Shown here: positions 30,305 to 38,626 of the stretch, piece after piece
Layout of the letters: every line of letters starts with the position of its first letter
Numbering within the stretch: position 1 is the first letter of the stretch
Program-made: the position numbers and the translations under genes
Assembly: GCA_026706385.1 (NCBI GenBank)
Contig: JAPOYV010000015.1
Span: forward strand, 20,553-84,552
Reading direction: 5' to 3'
Length of the DNA stretch: 64,000 nt
Source: Gammaproteobacteria bacterium
GTDB taxonomy: Bacteria > Pseudomonadota > Gammaproteobacteria > Pseudomonadales > Azotimanducaceae
The notes under the pieces: generated by a model
The model's database searches: none
What the model was told of the DNA's origin: nothing
The model's input: the letters and a program-made list of their open reading frames with translations, nothing else

Positions 30305-31234
30305 ATGGCCTTAGACACGAAACCCTTAATCGCGCACCTCGCCGAGTTGCGCGCCCTGGCGATGGCGAAGTACGAGGCGGAGCCGCTGCCGACGGGCGAT
30401 GCGGCGCGTGCCGCGCTCGAGCGGGAAATCGAGGCCCTGGACCTCAAGGTCCAGGTAGCCGATCTCGAGACCAACGGCTACACCGTGCTGCCGCCCGGCA
30501 AGGCTAAGCCCGTCGCCTTCTTCGACGAGCTCCGGGAGACGCTGCTCGCCCTTGCCGAAGACGACACGTCGCGCAATCTCGGAGGAGAGTCGGGCCTCGG
30601 CAACACCCTGTTCCACCTGCTGCCACGCGCACGCATCATCGAGGAAGCCTTGCTTGCCCGTGCGCCGGGCGCGCTCGTCACTTACCTGCTTGGCTACCGG
30701 GCCAAACTCAGCCAATCCACGGGCCTGGTGAAGCCGGCAGGCACCAAGCCCCTTCGCATCCACGCCGACCACAGCGGCAAGATACCTGCGCCGTGGCCGA
30801 GCGTGGCGCAGTACTGCAACGTCACGTGGGTGACGACGGACTACACGCGCGAGAACGGGGCGGTATGCGTCTGGCCGGGCAGCCACCGCTTCTGCCGGCC
30901 TGTGCCGCCCGATCTCGCGATGGCACACGACCACCCCGAGGTCGAAGTTCTTGAGATGCCCAAGGGTTCGGTCATCGTCTGGCACGGGAGCCTGTGGCAC
31001 GGCGCCGTGCCGCGGACGTCTGACGGCAAGCGTGTGACACTGGTGCTGCCGCACGTGCGGGATCACGTGCAAGCGCAGGAACTCTACTGGGCCAGCACGA
31101 CCCGGGAAATGATCGAGCGCAACGACAGCCGGTTCTGCGCGTTGATGGGACTCTACTCGGCCTACCCCTGGTTGACCGACGGCCCGCCGGACACTCTGGC
31201 ATTGACGCCGACAACGGAGTCGCAATTCGAATGA
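30305..31234 (+). CDS. Phytanoyl-CoA dioxygenase (PhyH) family protein
   Basis: 309 residues from ATG 30305. The N-terminal 60 residues are helical and charged; the oxygenase fold follows. Metal ligands are H153-A-D155 in LRIHADHSGKI and H232 in VIVWHGSLWHGAV. The overall layout resembles the PhyH protein at 3415-4398 (shared WPGSH/FPGSH and WHG-WHG motifs). The TGA stop overlaps the ATG of the next gene, a glutaredoxin-DinB fusion, so the two are translationally coupled. Substrate unknown; it diverges from the DSD1 pair. Confidence 0.88.
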   Translation: MALDTKPLIAHLAELRALAMAKYEAEPLPTGDAARAALEREIEALDLKVQVADLETNGYTVLPPGKAKPVAFFDELRETLLALAEDDTSRNLGGESGLGNTLFHLLPRARIIEEALLARAPGALVTYLLGYRAKLSQSTGLVKPAGTKPLRIHADHSGKIPAPWPSVAQYCNVTWVTTDYTRENGAVCVWPGSHRFCRPVPPDLAMAHDHPEVEVLEMPKGSVIVWHGSLWHGAVPRTSDGKRVTLVLPHVRDHVQAQELYWASTTREMIERNDSRFCALMGLYSAYPWLTDGPPDTLALTPTTESQFE

Positions 31235-31965
31235 TCGAAGTCTTCTGGCAACCCGGCTGAACCAGTTGCCTAAGGGTTAAGGAATTCCTGTCGGTCCGTG
31301 GGATCGACTTCGCCTCCAGGGACATCGCCAACGACGGCGACGCGTTGACTCGGCTGCGCAGTCTCGGCGCCGACGCCGTCCCCGTGGTCGCCGACGGCAC
31401 GCGGTGGGTGCCGGGCGTCGACCTCGGGCAGGTTGCCAAGCTGCTCGAAGTCGACTACGAGGCGACTCCGGCGCTGTCTCCCGATGTGCTCATTGACCGG
31501 CTACGGCACGCCCTGGCGACCTCGAAACGGCTTACCGCCCAGTTCCCGGCCGCCAACTTAGGCGACCGACTCCCCAACCGCGACCGGACGAATCTGGCGC
31601 TGGCAAACCATATAGTCGAGATCGCTGCGGGATACGTGAAGGTGGCTGCGGGCGCCGAATTCGACCACGGTGTCTCCGCGGCGATTCCGGAACCCGAGGT
31701 CGGTCCCGAGGCATTGGCTGCGCGATCTGACGCGGTCGTCTCCGCCTTGTTGGGCGGGTCACCGGTGTTCCCCGGCGACGAGGTTGCGACGTTCTTCGGT
31801 TCTTCGACGCTGCATGCGGTGCTCGAACGATGCACTTGGCACGTCGTTCAACATGTGCGCCAACAAGCCATGCTGCTCGAGGGGCTCGGCGTCGCGCCCG
31901 ACGGCCCGCTGGCGACCGAGGATTTCGACGGCTTGCCGTTGCCGTCGGGTGTCTGGGACGGCTAG
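31231..31965 (+). CDS. Candidate selenoprotein: glutaredoxin-like (U-x-x-C) plus DinB-like domain
   Basis: ATG 31231 overlaps the PhyH stop. The product reads MIEVFWQPG, then TGA at 31258-31260 (codon 10), then TSCLRVKEFL and an open frame to TAG 31965 (244 residues if TGA is read). In relatives the motif is WQPGCTSCLR, so TGA replaces the first redox cysteine and would give U-T-S-C. Residues 1-80 are thioredoxin-fold (VPVVADGTRWVPGVDL); the rest looks like a DinB-type four-helix domain with ANHIVEIA and CTWHVVQHVRQ histidines. Alternatively it is a nonsense mutant restarting at TTG 31345. Confidence 0.65.
31269..31282 (+). promoter_or_regulatory. SECIS-like hairpin just after the in-frame TGA
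   Basis: CCTAA (31269-31273), loop GGG (31274-31276) and TTAAGG (31277-31282, one bulged A) can form a short stem-loop about 13 bases past the TGA. Bacterial SECIS elements sit directly downstream of the Sec codon and need a G at the start of the loop. The spacing here is slightly short, and the stem is weak. Confidence 0.3.
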
Positions 31966-32383
31966 CGGTTCTCGCGGCGAACCCAGCGGCTGGTCGCGCT
32001 CACGTCTTCGATCTCCTCCCCGGCTTCCTGCCAGCCGGTGAATCCCGGCTCGACGTGGGCGACGTTGGTGAAGCCCATGTCCATCAGCGCCTTCGCGGCC
32101 AGCGCTGAGCGACCGCCGCCCGCGCAGAACAGCACGATGCGCTTGTCCTGCTCGAACCAGTCGCGGTAGTATGGCTCTGCGGATCGGCCCAGAACTCCAG
32201 CATGCCGCGGGGGGCGTGTTTCGAGCCCGGAATGGTGCCGAGGTCGACGCGCTCCTGGATCTCGCGGATGTCGGCGACGAGCGTGTCGGGATCACCGAGT
32301 TCCGCCTTCAATTGATCGATGGACAGGTTCTCGATGTGCGGCTTCACGTCCTCGACGATGCCGAAGATTCTCTTGATGGGCAT
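31962..32383 (-). pseudogene. Rhodanese-like gene with a single-base frameshift
   Basis: The ATG at 32383 follows GGAGGGAAC and reads MPIKRIFGIVEDVKPHIENL to LEFWADPQS. At about 32173-32180 the sequence has gagccatac where gagcccatac would be expected. Restoring one C continues as PYYRDWFEQDKRIVLFCAGGGRSALAAKAL to VRRENR and TAG. The active-site cysteine (FCAGGGRS) and the ExGFTGW tail lie in the second frame. Without correction the protein loses its catalytic half. A sequencing error is possible. The stop codons of this gene and the selenoprotein candidate overlap by three bases. Confidence 0.8.
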
Positions 32384-32498
32384 GCGTTCCCTCCAAACTC
32401 TCGGGGCCACCTTGAGATGTGGCCGGACCCGGTATGGTGGCACGGTCGATTGTGGCGCGCTATCAACTCGCACAGGGCCTCGCTACACTTGAACGGGT

Positions 32499-33335
32499 AT
32501 GGCCACCCACCAAGACGGCATCTTCAGCGAAGACGTCGACCACCACGTATTCCTGGAATTCTCCCTGCGCGGGCACGAGAAGACCTTGCCGCAGACGGAC
32601 CTGGTCGTTGCGCCGCTCGATGGCGGAGCGCAGGTGGTGGCTTTCGGTCCCAAGCTGGCTGACGTTCCGCTAACCGGATTCGCCACCGTGGAGGGCTTGG
32701 CGGGATTCACCGCGCCTGGCACCCAGCAGGACATCTTCGTCTGGCTCCACGGCCTTGGCCGGGACGAACTCTTCGCACGTGCGTTGGCATGGCGCGATGC
32801 GCTCGCCCCGGTGGCCGATGTCGCGTTCGAGAACCATGGCTTCAAGTTCCGCGACAGCCGCGACCTCACCGGCTTCGTCGACGGCACGGCGAACCCGAAG
32901 GAGGATGCGCGGTGCGCTGCGGCCCTGACCGAGGACGGCGGCAGCTTCGTGCTGGGGCAGCGGTGGGTCCATGACCTCAATCGCTTCGCCGCGCTGCCCG
33001 TCGGTGACCAGGAGCGCGTATTCGGTCGCACCAAGGCGGACAGCGTGGAACTGACGGGCGACGCCATGCCGAAGGACAGCCACGTAAGTCGCACCGACCT
33101 TCCGGGCACGAAGATCTGGCGGCGCAGCGCTCCGGTGGGCGGCGTGCGCGACCCCGGTTTGTTCTTCCTGGCGTTCGGTGCCGACGTGGAGCGGTTCCAG
33201 ATTCTGCTGCGTTCCATGTTCGGGTTGACCGGTGACGGCCTGCATGACCGCATGCTCCGGTTCAGCAAGCCGATCACGGGTAGCTTCTACTACGCGCCGC
33301 CTGTGGCGACCCTCGAATCCGTTTTCGGAGGCTAG
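32499..33335 (+). CDS. DyP-type haem peroxidase
   Basis: 278 residues. The diagnostic GxxDG motif is G125-F-V-D128-G129 in LTGFVDGTANP. The proximal haem-ligand histidine is H195 in KDSHVSRTDL, followed by the RRSAPVGG segment and FFLAFGADVERFQ. Dye-decolorising peroxidases oxidise phenols or dyes with hydrogen peroxide. Bacterial short forms are often cytoplasmic or packaged in encapsulins; no encapsulin gene or targeting tail is evident here. The next PhyH gene starts within a few bases of its stop. Confidence 0.93.
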   Translation: MATHQDGIFSEDVDHHVFLEFSLRGHEKTLPQTDLVVAPLDGGAQVVAFGPKLADVPLTGFATVEGLAGFTAPGTQQDIFVWLHGLGRDELFARALAWRDALAPVADVAFENHGFKFRDSRDLTGFVDGTANPKEDARCAAALTEDGGSFVLGQRWVHDLNRFAALPVGDQERVFGRTKADSVELTGDAMPKDSHVSRTDLPGTKIWRRSAPVGGVRDPGLFFLAFGADVERFQILLRSMFGLTGDGLHDRMLRFSKPITGSFYYAPPVATLESVFGG

Positions 33336-33339
33336 ACCT

Positions 33340-34323
33340 GTGCCGGAAGCCATGACCCTCGAGCAGAAGCGGTCGTTCTATCGGGACGGCTTCGTGGTGC
33401 TGCCTGGCGTCGTGCCGCCGGAGATGGTGGCCGCCGCGCGGCGGCGGATCTTCGTCGGAATCGGCGGCGGCGAGCCTGCCCGGGGCAACGACGCCGTGTT
33501 CATGGACCTCTACAATCGCACGGACATCGCGGCGATCATCGCCGAGGCCTTGGGGCCGATCGTGCGCCATCGCGGCGTGCAGTTGGCGTCGCAATTCCCG
33601 AGGGACCCATCCGACAGGATCAACGAGTCCGGCTACCCGGACCGGGACACGCCTTTCTTCGGCTGGCATGGCCATCTCGACGGCTTGTGGAACGGCGCCG
33701 CCCCGATGCACCAGGATGTGAACCGCCCCATGACGGCGGAGGAACATGACGCCTGGCACAAAGAGCCGTCGCGCAACGGCTGCCTGAAGTTTCATCCGGA
33801 AAGCAACGTCAACATCATGAACTTCGCCGCGTTGGTCGGCGTCGCGCTGTCCGACCAGACCGATGAGGGCGTCGGCAACGTCGGCGTGCTGAAGGGCGCC
33901 CACCACGAGATGGAACGGTTCTTCAGGGGCCAGCGCGAAGCGGGTGGCCCGTTGGGCCCCGATGGTCCGGGCTGGCCACGGGTCGACGTCGGCGCCCCCA
34001 ACGCCTCGGGACTGCGCCACTATCCTGACGCGGTGCGCGACGCCTTTCGACCGCATGGCGTGGAAACGGCCGACGGCCGGTTCTGGCCGAAGCCCACGCT
34101 GGTGCGCATGGCCGCGGGGGATGCTGTGGTGGTCCTGCATGCCGTCCCCCACAGTTCGACACGGGTGGAAGGGTCGGAACCGCGGCTGATGGCCTATTTC
34201 CGCATCAATCCGGCACGTCGGACGTCGTCGAACCGCTCCGTCTACCCCGAGGCGCTGTGCGACATCTGGCACGAGTGGCCGGGCATGGCCGCCGTCGTCG
34301 CCGAAGAACGCGGCGCCGAGTAA
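33340..34323 (+). CDS. Phytanoyl-CoA dioxygenase (PhyH) family protein
   Basis: 327 residues from GTG 33340, with GGAGG at 33327-33331 eight bases upstream; a later ATG at 33352 has no such site. It starts MTLEQKRSFYRDGFVVLPGVV like the protein at 16105-17220 and shares GAHHEMERFFRGQ and GPDGPGWPRVD. HxD is H112-L-D114 in GWHGHLDGLW, and the distal histidine is in LHAVPHSSTR. Both also end in a WHEWPGMAAVVAEE-like helix. The two paralogs are likely duplicates acting on related substrates. Likely co-transcribed with the DyP peroxidase before it. Confidence 0.87.
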   Translation: MPEAMTLEQKRSFYRDGFVVLPGVVPPEMVAAARRRIFVGIGGGEPARGNDAVFMDLYNRTDIAAIIAEALGPIVRHRGVQLASQFPRDPSDRINESGYPDRDTPFFGWHGHLDGLWNGAAPMHQDVNRPMTAEEHDAWHKEPSRNGCLKFHPESNVNIMNFAALVGVALSDQTDEGVGNVGVLKGAHHEMERFFRGQREAGGPLGPDGPGWPRVDVGAPNASGLRHYPDAVRDAFRPHGVETADGRFWPKPTLVRMAAGDAVVVLHAVPHSSTRVEGSEPRLMAYFRINPARRTSSNRSVYPEALCDIWHEWPGMAAVVAEERGAE

Positions 34324-34344
34324 ATTTCGAAACGGGAGGGAACC

Positions 34345-35259
34345 ATGAGGATCATCGTCAACGGCCAGCAGGCCTTCGGACGCTCGGTGTTGGAAGCGCT
34401 CCTCGACCGCGGCGAAGACGTGGTGGGCGTCTTCACCGCGCCGGATGCCGAGGGCGCGCCGCCGGATCCGTTGAAGGAATGCGCGGTGGAACGTGGCTTG
34501 CCGGTGTTCCAGCCCCGGTCGTTTCGGCGCCCGCGGGTCTGGGAGCAGATGCGCGAACTCGAGCCCGACCTGGGCGTGATGGCCTACGTCACGCTGTTCG
34601 TGCCCGAGGAGGCGCTGAACATCCCGACCTTGGGAACCATCCAGTACCACCCCTCGCTGCTGCCGTTGCACAAGGGGCCGAGTTCCATCAACTGGCCGAT
34701 CATCTTCGGCGAGACCAAGACGGGCTTGAGCATCTTCTGGCCCGACAACGGCCTCGACACGGGGCCGATCCTGTTGCAGAAGGAGGTCGACATCGGACCG
34801 GACGACACGTTGGGCAGCGTCTACTTCAACCACCTCTTCCCGCTGGGCGTGGAGGCCATGATCGAGTCCGTTGACCTCGTGCGCGATGGCAAGGCGCCGA
34901 AGATCGCCCAGGATCCCGATGCCGGGACGTACGAGGGTTGGTGCCGCGCCGAACAGGGAGAGATCGACTGGTCGAAGCCCGCCGGCGACGTCTACAACCT
35001 GATTCGCGGCTGCAATCCACAACCCGGCGCTTGGACGCTGTGTGGCGGGGACCAGTTGCAGCTCTTCGATGCCCGGCGAGGCGGCGACGGCGATGGCCGT
35101 CCGGGCGAAGTCTTGAGCGTCGGCGAGAAGAGCGTGGAGGTGGCGGCGGCGGGCGGCAGCATCGAGGTGCTACGGGTCCGCCCGAAAGGCAGCGGCAAGA
35201 TTCCGGCTGGCGAGTTCGCGGCGTCCGCCGGACTCAAGGCGGGCGACACGCTCGGGTAG
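34345..35259 (+). CDS. 10-formyltetrahydrofolate hydrolase/formyltransferase-like protein
   Basis: 304 residues after a GGAGG site. The N-terminal domain (1-200) is a formyltransferase fold, closest in appearance to the N-terminal domain of ALDH1L 10-formyl-THF dehydrogenase rather than Fmt. The catalytic pair H102 (QYHPSLLP) and D138 (WPDNGLDTGPILL) matches that enzyme's His106/Asp142, with GPSSINW between them. Residues 205-304 form an FMT C-terminal-like domain. It could release formate from 10-formyl-THF or formylate an amine; the aldehyde dehydrogenase part is absent. It follows the PhyH gene by 21 bases. Confidence 0.85.
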   Translation: MRIIVNGQQAFGRSVLEALLDRGEDVVGVFTAPDAEGAPPDPLKECAVERGLPVFQPRSFRRPRVWEQMRELEPDLGVMAYVTLFVPEEALNIPTLGTIQYHPSLLPLHKGPSSINWPIIFGETKTGLSIFWPDNGLDTGPILLQKEVDIGPDDTLGSVYFNHLFPLGVEAMIESVDLVRDGKAPKIAQDPDAGTYEGWCRAEQGEIDWSKPAGDVYNLIRGCNPQPGAWTLCGGDQLQLFDARRGGDGDGRPGEVLSVGEKSVEVAAAGGSIEVLRVRPKGSGKIPAGEFAASAGLKAGDTLG

Positions 35260-35268
35260 CGATCCGGC

Positions 35269-36615
35269 CTACCGAGTCCCGTACTGCGCAACCTGCATCT
35301 GCCAGAACGCCTCGGCTTGCTGCTGCACCGCGACGGGATCGCAGATGTGGGTCAGTAAACCTGACAGCTCCGCCGCGATTCGCGGATTCGTCGCAAGACG
35401 GTTGTCGAGCTCCTCCGGATCCGTCGCCAGATCGAACAGTTGATCCGGCGCCGCGATGTTGTGGATCAGCTTCCAGTTACCGCGGCGGACCATGAACGAA
35501 CCGGCGCGCGTCCCGTGCCCGTGATACTCGGAGAACACGGCACGCTCAGTGTCGTTCGGGGAAATGCTGCCCAGCGGGACGCCATTCCAACCGGCGGGGT
35601 GCGCGGCGCCGGTTGCTGAAAACACGCTCGCTTGCACGTCGTGCAGGTCGACGGGCGTGGCGACGCGTTGACCAGCCGGGAAGTCGGGGCCGGCGGCGAT
35701 GCAGGGAATCCGCGCGGCGTCCTCCAGCAGGTTGCACTTCCACCACAGTCCGAACTTGCCGAGCATCTCGCCGTGGTCCGAGGTGTAGATCAGGTTCGTG
35801 GTGTCGGCGAGGCCCGAGGTATCCAGTGCCGAGAGCAGCCGTCCGAGTTGCTGATCGATGAATGTGATGCACGCGTAGTAACCGCGGCGCAAGCCACGGA
35901 CGTGCTCTTCGGGCACATCGTGCAGTTCGAAATGCGTACGCAGGTCGACCGCGTACGGATGTCGCGCCGTCTCGGCCTCGACGCCGTGCTCGGGGAGATC
36001 GCCGTGGTCGCGGTACAGATCCCACAGCGCCGGTGTGCAGTAGTGCGGGAAATGCGGCTTCACGAGATTCACGTACAGCACCCACGGCGCATCGATCGCG
36101 GGTGCCCGCTCGGTGAGCCACGCGACGGCCGCGTCCATGTATTCGACGTCCCTGCCCCAGGGCTCGTCGCGTGGCCCGTACTGGCTTAGCCGTTGCGCCG
36201 ATCCGTCTCGCACAGCCAGGGGAGTGCGTTCTTGCGCCGGGTCGAAGACGAACCCCTCGTCGTTGGCGGCGAGCGTCTCCGAGAAGCCGAGTTCGTCGAC
36301 CGGGCGGTAGGCGTGGACCTTCCCGCCGAATGCGGTGTGTACGCCGTGCTCCGCGAGTAGGGCGCCAAGGCCGTTGGTCTCTGGCGGAATGCCGTTGCGG
36401 GTGTTGCCGTAGGCTTGCACGGCGTGGGCGCGCTTGCCCGTCAGGAAGGCCGAACGGCTGGGCACGCAAAGCGGCGACGGACAGTAGGCGTACTCGAACA
36501 CGGTACCGTTGTCGGCGAGGCGTTGCATGTTGGGCGTGTCGACGAACGGGTGACCGTACGGCGACGCGTAGCGCGGATTGTGCTCGTCGGACATGAAGAC
36601 TATGACGTTGGACAT
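35269..36615 (-). CDS. Type I sulfatase
   Basis: 448 residues, ATG 36615 preceded by GAGGGGAA. The N-terminal metal-binding segment is VIVFMSDEHNPRYASPYG. The active-site cysteine converted to formylglycine is C50 in C-V-P-S-R within the LCVPSRSAFLTGKRA motif. The second metal site is LIYTSDHGEMLGKFGLWWK. No signal peptide is visible, so it may act in the cytoplasm on imported sulfate esters. An anaerobic-type or FGE maturase is needed; none is in the window. It is followed on the minus strand by no linked gene. Confidence 0.93.
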   Translation of the reverse strand: MSNVIVFMSDEHNPRYASPYGHPFVDTPNMQRLADNGTVFEYAYCPSPLCVPSRSAFLTGKRAHAVQAYGNTRNGIPPETNGLGALLAEHGVHTAFGGKVHAYRPVDELGFSETLAANDEGFVFDPAQERTPLAVRDGSAQRLSQYGPRDEPWGRDVEYMDAAVAWLTERAPAIDAPWVLYVNLVKPHFPHYCTPALWDLYRDHGDLPEHGVEAETARHPYAVDLRTHFELHDVPEEHVRGLRRGYYACITFIDQQLGRLLSALDTSGLADTTNLIYTSDHGEMLGKFGLWWKCNLLEDAARIPCIAAGPDFPAGQRVATPVDLHDVQASVFSATGAAHPAGWNGVPLGSISPNDTERAVFSEYHGHGTRAGSFMVRRGNWKLIHNIAAPDQLFDLATDPEELDNRLATNPRIAAELSGLLTHICDPVAVQQQAEAFWQMQVAQYGTR

Positions 36616-36640
36616 GGATTCCCCTCAATCGCTGTTGCTG

Positions 36641-37729
36641 CTATTGACACCGCTCGGTCGCGATCAGAGCGGCGCCTCGCGGGAAGACATCGGCGGGCGT
36701 GCCGAGCGCTTCCTTGAGCGCCACGTCGCGGTCCCAGGCGTTGTCGATGCCTTGCACCGCGCGGGCGACGCCCACGCCGATGTGGTTCACATGGTAGAAC
36801 GGCGAGACCAGCGGAAAGAACTGCAGTGGCCAGTCGGTTCCGTACACCAGTCGGTCGGCGAGGCCCGGCACGTCGAGCGCCTTGGCCAAATAGTTGCGCT
36901 TATTGATCTGCGTCAGGCTCGAGATGTCCGCGTACAGGTTGGGGAAGCGCTCGAACATGGGCAGGATGCGCTCGAAGTTGGACTCGCCCTCGTTCTCGCC
37001 GGTGGTCGCGATGTGGGCGGCGATCACTGTGACGCCCATCGACAACGGCAGTGCCAGCCGTGCCGGGTCGCCGTATTGGTCAAGGGCATCGGCGAAGGAA
37101 CGCTCCTGCCCGGCGTGGGACAGCAACGGCAGTCCCAGTTCAACCAGGGTTTCGTAGAACGGGCGGATCGAGGGGTCGGCGGGGTCGATGTGCATGATGT
37201 TCGGTATCCACTTGAGAAGCACGGCCCCGTCGACCTTGGCCTGTCGCACGCGCTCGATGGCGTCGTGGCGGTAGGGATTCACGCTGGCCCCGAAGCAGAG
37301 GTTGTCATACGCCGCCGTCTGGCTCGCGACGAACGCGTTGGGGACGTAGATCTGCGTCGCCTCGCGATCCAGTTCACCCGTGCCGTCCACGACACCGTCC
37401 ATCGCTAGGACGACCGCCTTCGCGACGCGTTCCGAGGCGGTGACCTGCGCGCTGATCCGGGCGAGGACGATGCGATCGCCTGCGTTGTTCAGCTCCTCCT
37501 CCGTAACGCCGAAAGCGCGCAGGTAAAACCGGAAACGGAAGTTCTCGCGCATCTCCCGATTGACGAACGCGCCGCTGCCCCCCGCACCGATGCCGGCCGT
37601 GTGGACATGCAGGTCGACGATCTGGTGATTTGCCGGGGGCGACGGTGCGCTCACCGTCGCCGCCAACGCGATTGCCACCAACGCGGCGAGGGCGACGACG
37701 GAGAGAGCGATGACGAAACGACGGCCCAT
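36641..37729 (-). CDS. Exported amidohydrolase-family (TIM-barrel) hydrolase
   Basis: 362 residues. A single N-terminal hydrophobic segment (VIALSVVALAALVAIALAA) acts as signal or anchor. The metal-binding HxH is in VDLHVHTAG, further histidines occur in LSHAGQER and IAAHIATTGENEG, and the C-terminal aspartate is in YGTDWPLQFFPL. This is the amidohydrolase_2 (ACMSD-like) pattern: decarboxylases or lactone/ester hydrolases. Substrate unknown. It lies 25 bases upstream of the sulfatase on the same strand, so the two probably form one transcript. Confidence 0.82.
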   Translation of the reverse strand: MGRRFVIALSVVALAALVAIALAATVSAPSPPANHQIVDLHVHTAGIGAGGSGAFVNREMRENFRFRFYLRAFGVTEEELNNAGDRIVLARISAQVTASERVAKAVVLAMDGVVDGTGELDREATQIYVPNAFVASQTAAYDNLCFGASVNPYRHDAIERVRQAKVDGAVLLKWIPNIMHIDPADPSIRPFYETLVELGLPLLSHAGQERSFADALDQYGDPARLALPLSMGVTVIAAHIATTGENEGESNFERILPMFERFPNLYADISSLTQINKRNYLAKALDVPGLADRLVYGTDWPLQFFPLVSPFYHVNHIGVGVARAVQGIDNAWDRDVALKEALGTPADVFPRGAALIATERCQ

Positions 37730-37782
37730 GGGACATCGGACAGCGGCACACTACGCGCCAACTATAGGCTCGGAGAAGGACC

Positions 37783-38616
37783 TTGGGTTACGACCCCGAC
37801 TTTCCGCGCGCCCACTACGACCGGCTTGCGGATGCCGAGTGGACGCGTTTGACCAGAAGCCGCCGCGGCGAACTCAACTTCCTCGTGCATATGGATGTCC
37901 TCAAGGCACACATTACGCCCGAGATGGACGTCTTGGAGGTCGGTGCCGGTGCAGGGATCTACACCAAGGAGTTGGTGCACATGGCCGGGCGACTGGTGGT
38001 CTCGGACCTGTCGGAGGTGCAACTCGAGCTGAACCGCAACCACATGCGGGAACTCGGTGTCCTGGACCTGGTGGCCCACTACAGGGTCCTGGACATGGTG
38101 GATCTCGGTGCGGTGGAACCGAGTTCGTTCGACGCCGTGGTCTGCGTGGGCGGACCCTTGAGCTACCTGCTCGACAAGGAGTCCGTCGGCATCCGGGAGA
38201 TTCTCGGCGTGGTGAGGCCCGGAGGCATCGTCGTCCTCGGCGTGATGTCGTTGGTCAATACCGTGGTGCTTTTCATGGACATGCTGCCGGCGGAGAAGGA
38301 AGCGATCGGCTTAGACAATCTACGCTGGCTGCTCGAGACGGGCATCCAGGACCGCGAACACCATCCGGCGACCGAGCACTACTGCCACATGATGACCAGT
38401 GCGGACGTCGACAGGCTCGTCGCTGACGAAGCGGCCGACGTCGTGGAGAAACGCGCCGCGGGCGTATTGGGAATGGCCGGCGAAGCCGCGCTCGACTCGG
38501 TGCGCGAGGACGACGAGCTGTGGGCCTTGATCGTGGACCGGGAGCTTGCCTGGTCGAAGCTGCCCGGCACGCTGGACGTTGGGGACAATATCGTCTACGT
38601 GATCCGCAAACGATGA
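37783..38616 (+). CDS. SAM-dependent methyltransferase
   Basis: 277 residues, TTG start at 37783 with GGAG seven bases upstream. Motif I is DVLEVGAGAGIYTKEL, then VVSDLSEVQLELN carries the acidic ribose-binding residue, and FDAVVCVGGPLSYLL and VRPGGIVVLGV complete a class I Rossmann fold. The C-terminal 120 residues are specific to the subgroup. The substrate is likely a small molecule. It diverges from the amidohydrolase and stands alone. Confidence 0.85.
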   Translation: MGYDPDFPRAHYDRLADAEWTRLTRSRRGELNFLVHMDVLKAHITPEMDVLEVGAGAGIYTKELVHMAGRLVVSDLSEVQLELNRNHMRELGVLDLVAHYRVLDMVDLGAVEPSSFDAVVCVGGPLSYLLDKESVGIREILGVVRPGGIVVLGVMSLVNTVVLFMDMLPAEKEAIGLDNLRWLLETGIQDREHHPATEHYCHMMTSADVDRLVADEAADVVEKRAAGVLGMAGEAALDSVREDDELWALIVDRELAWSKLPGTLDVGDNIVYVIRKR

Positions 38617-38626
38617 GGACCGGGTC

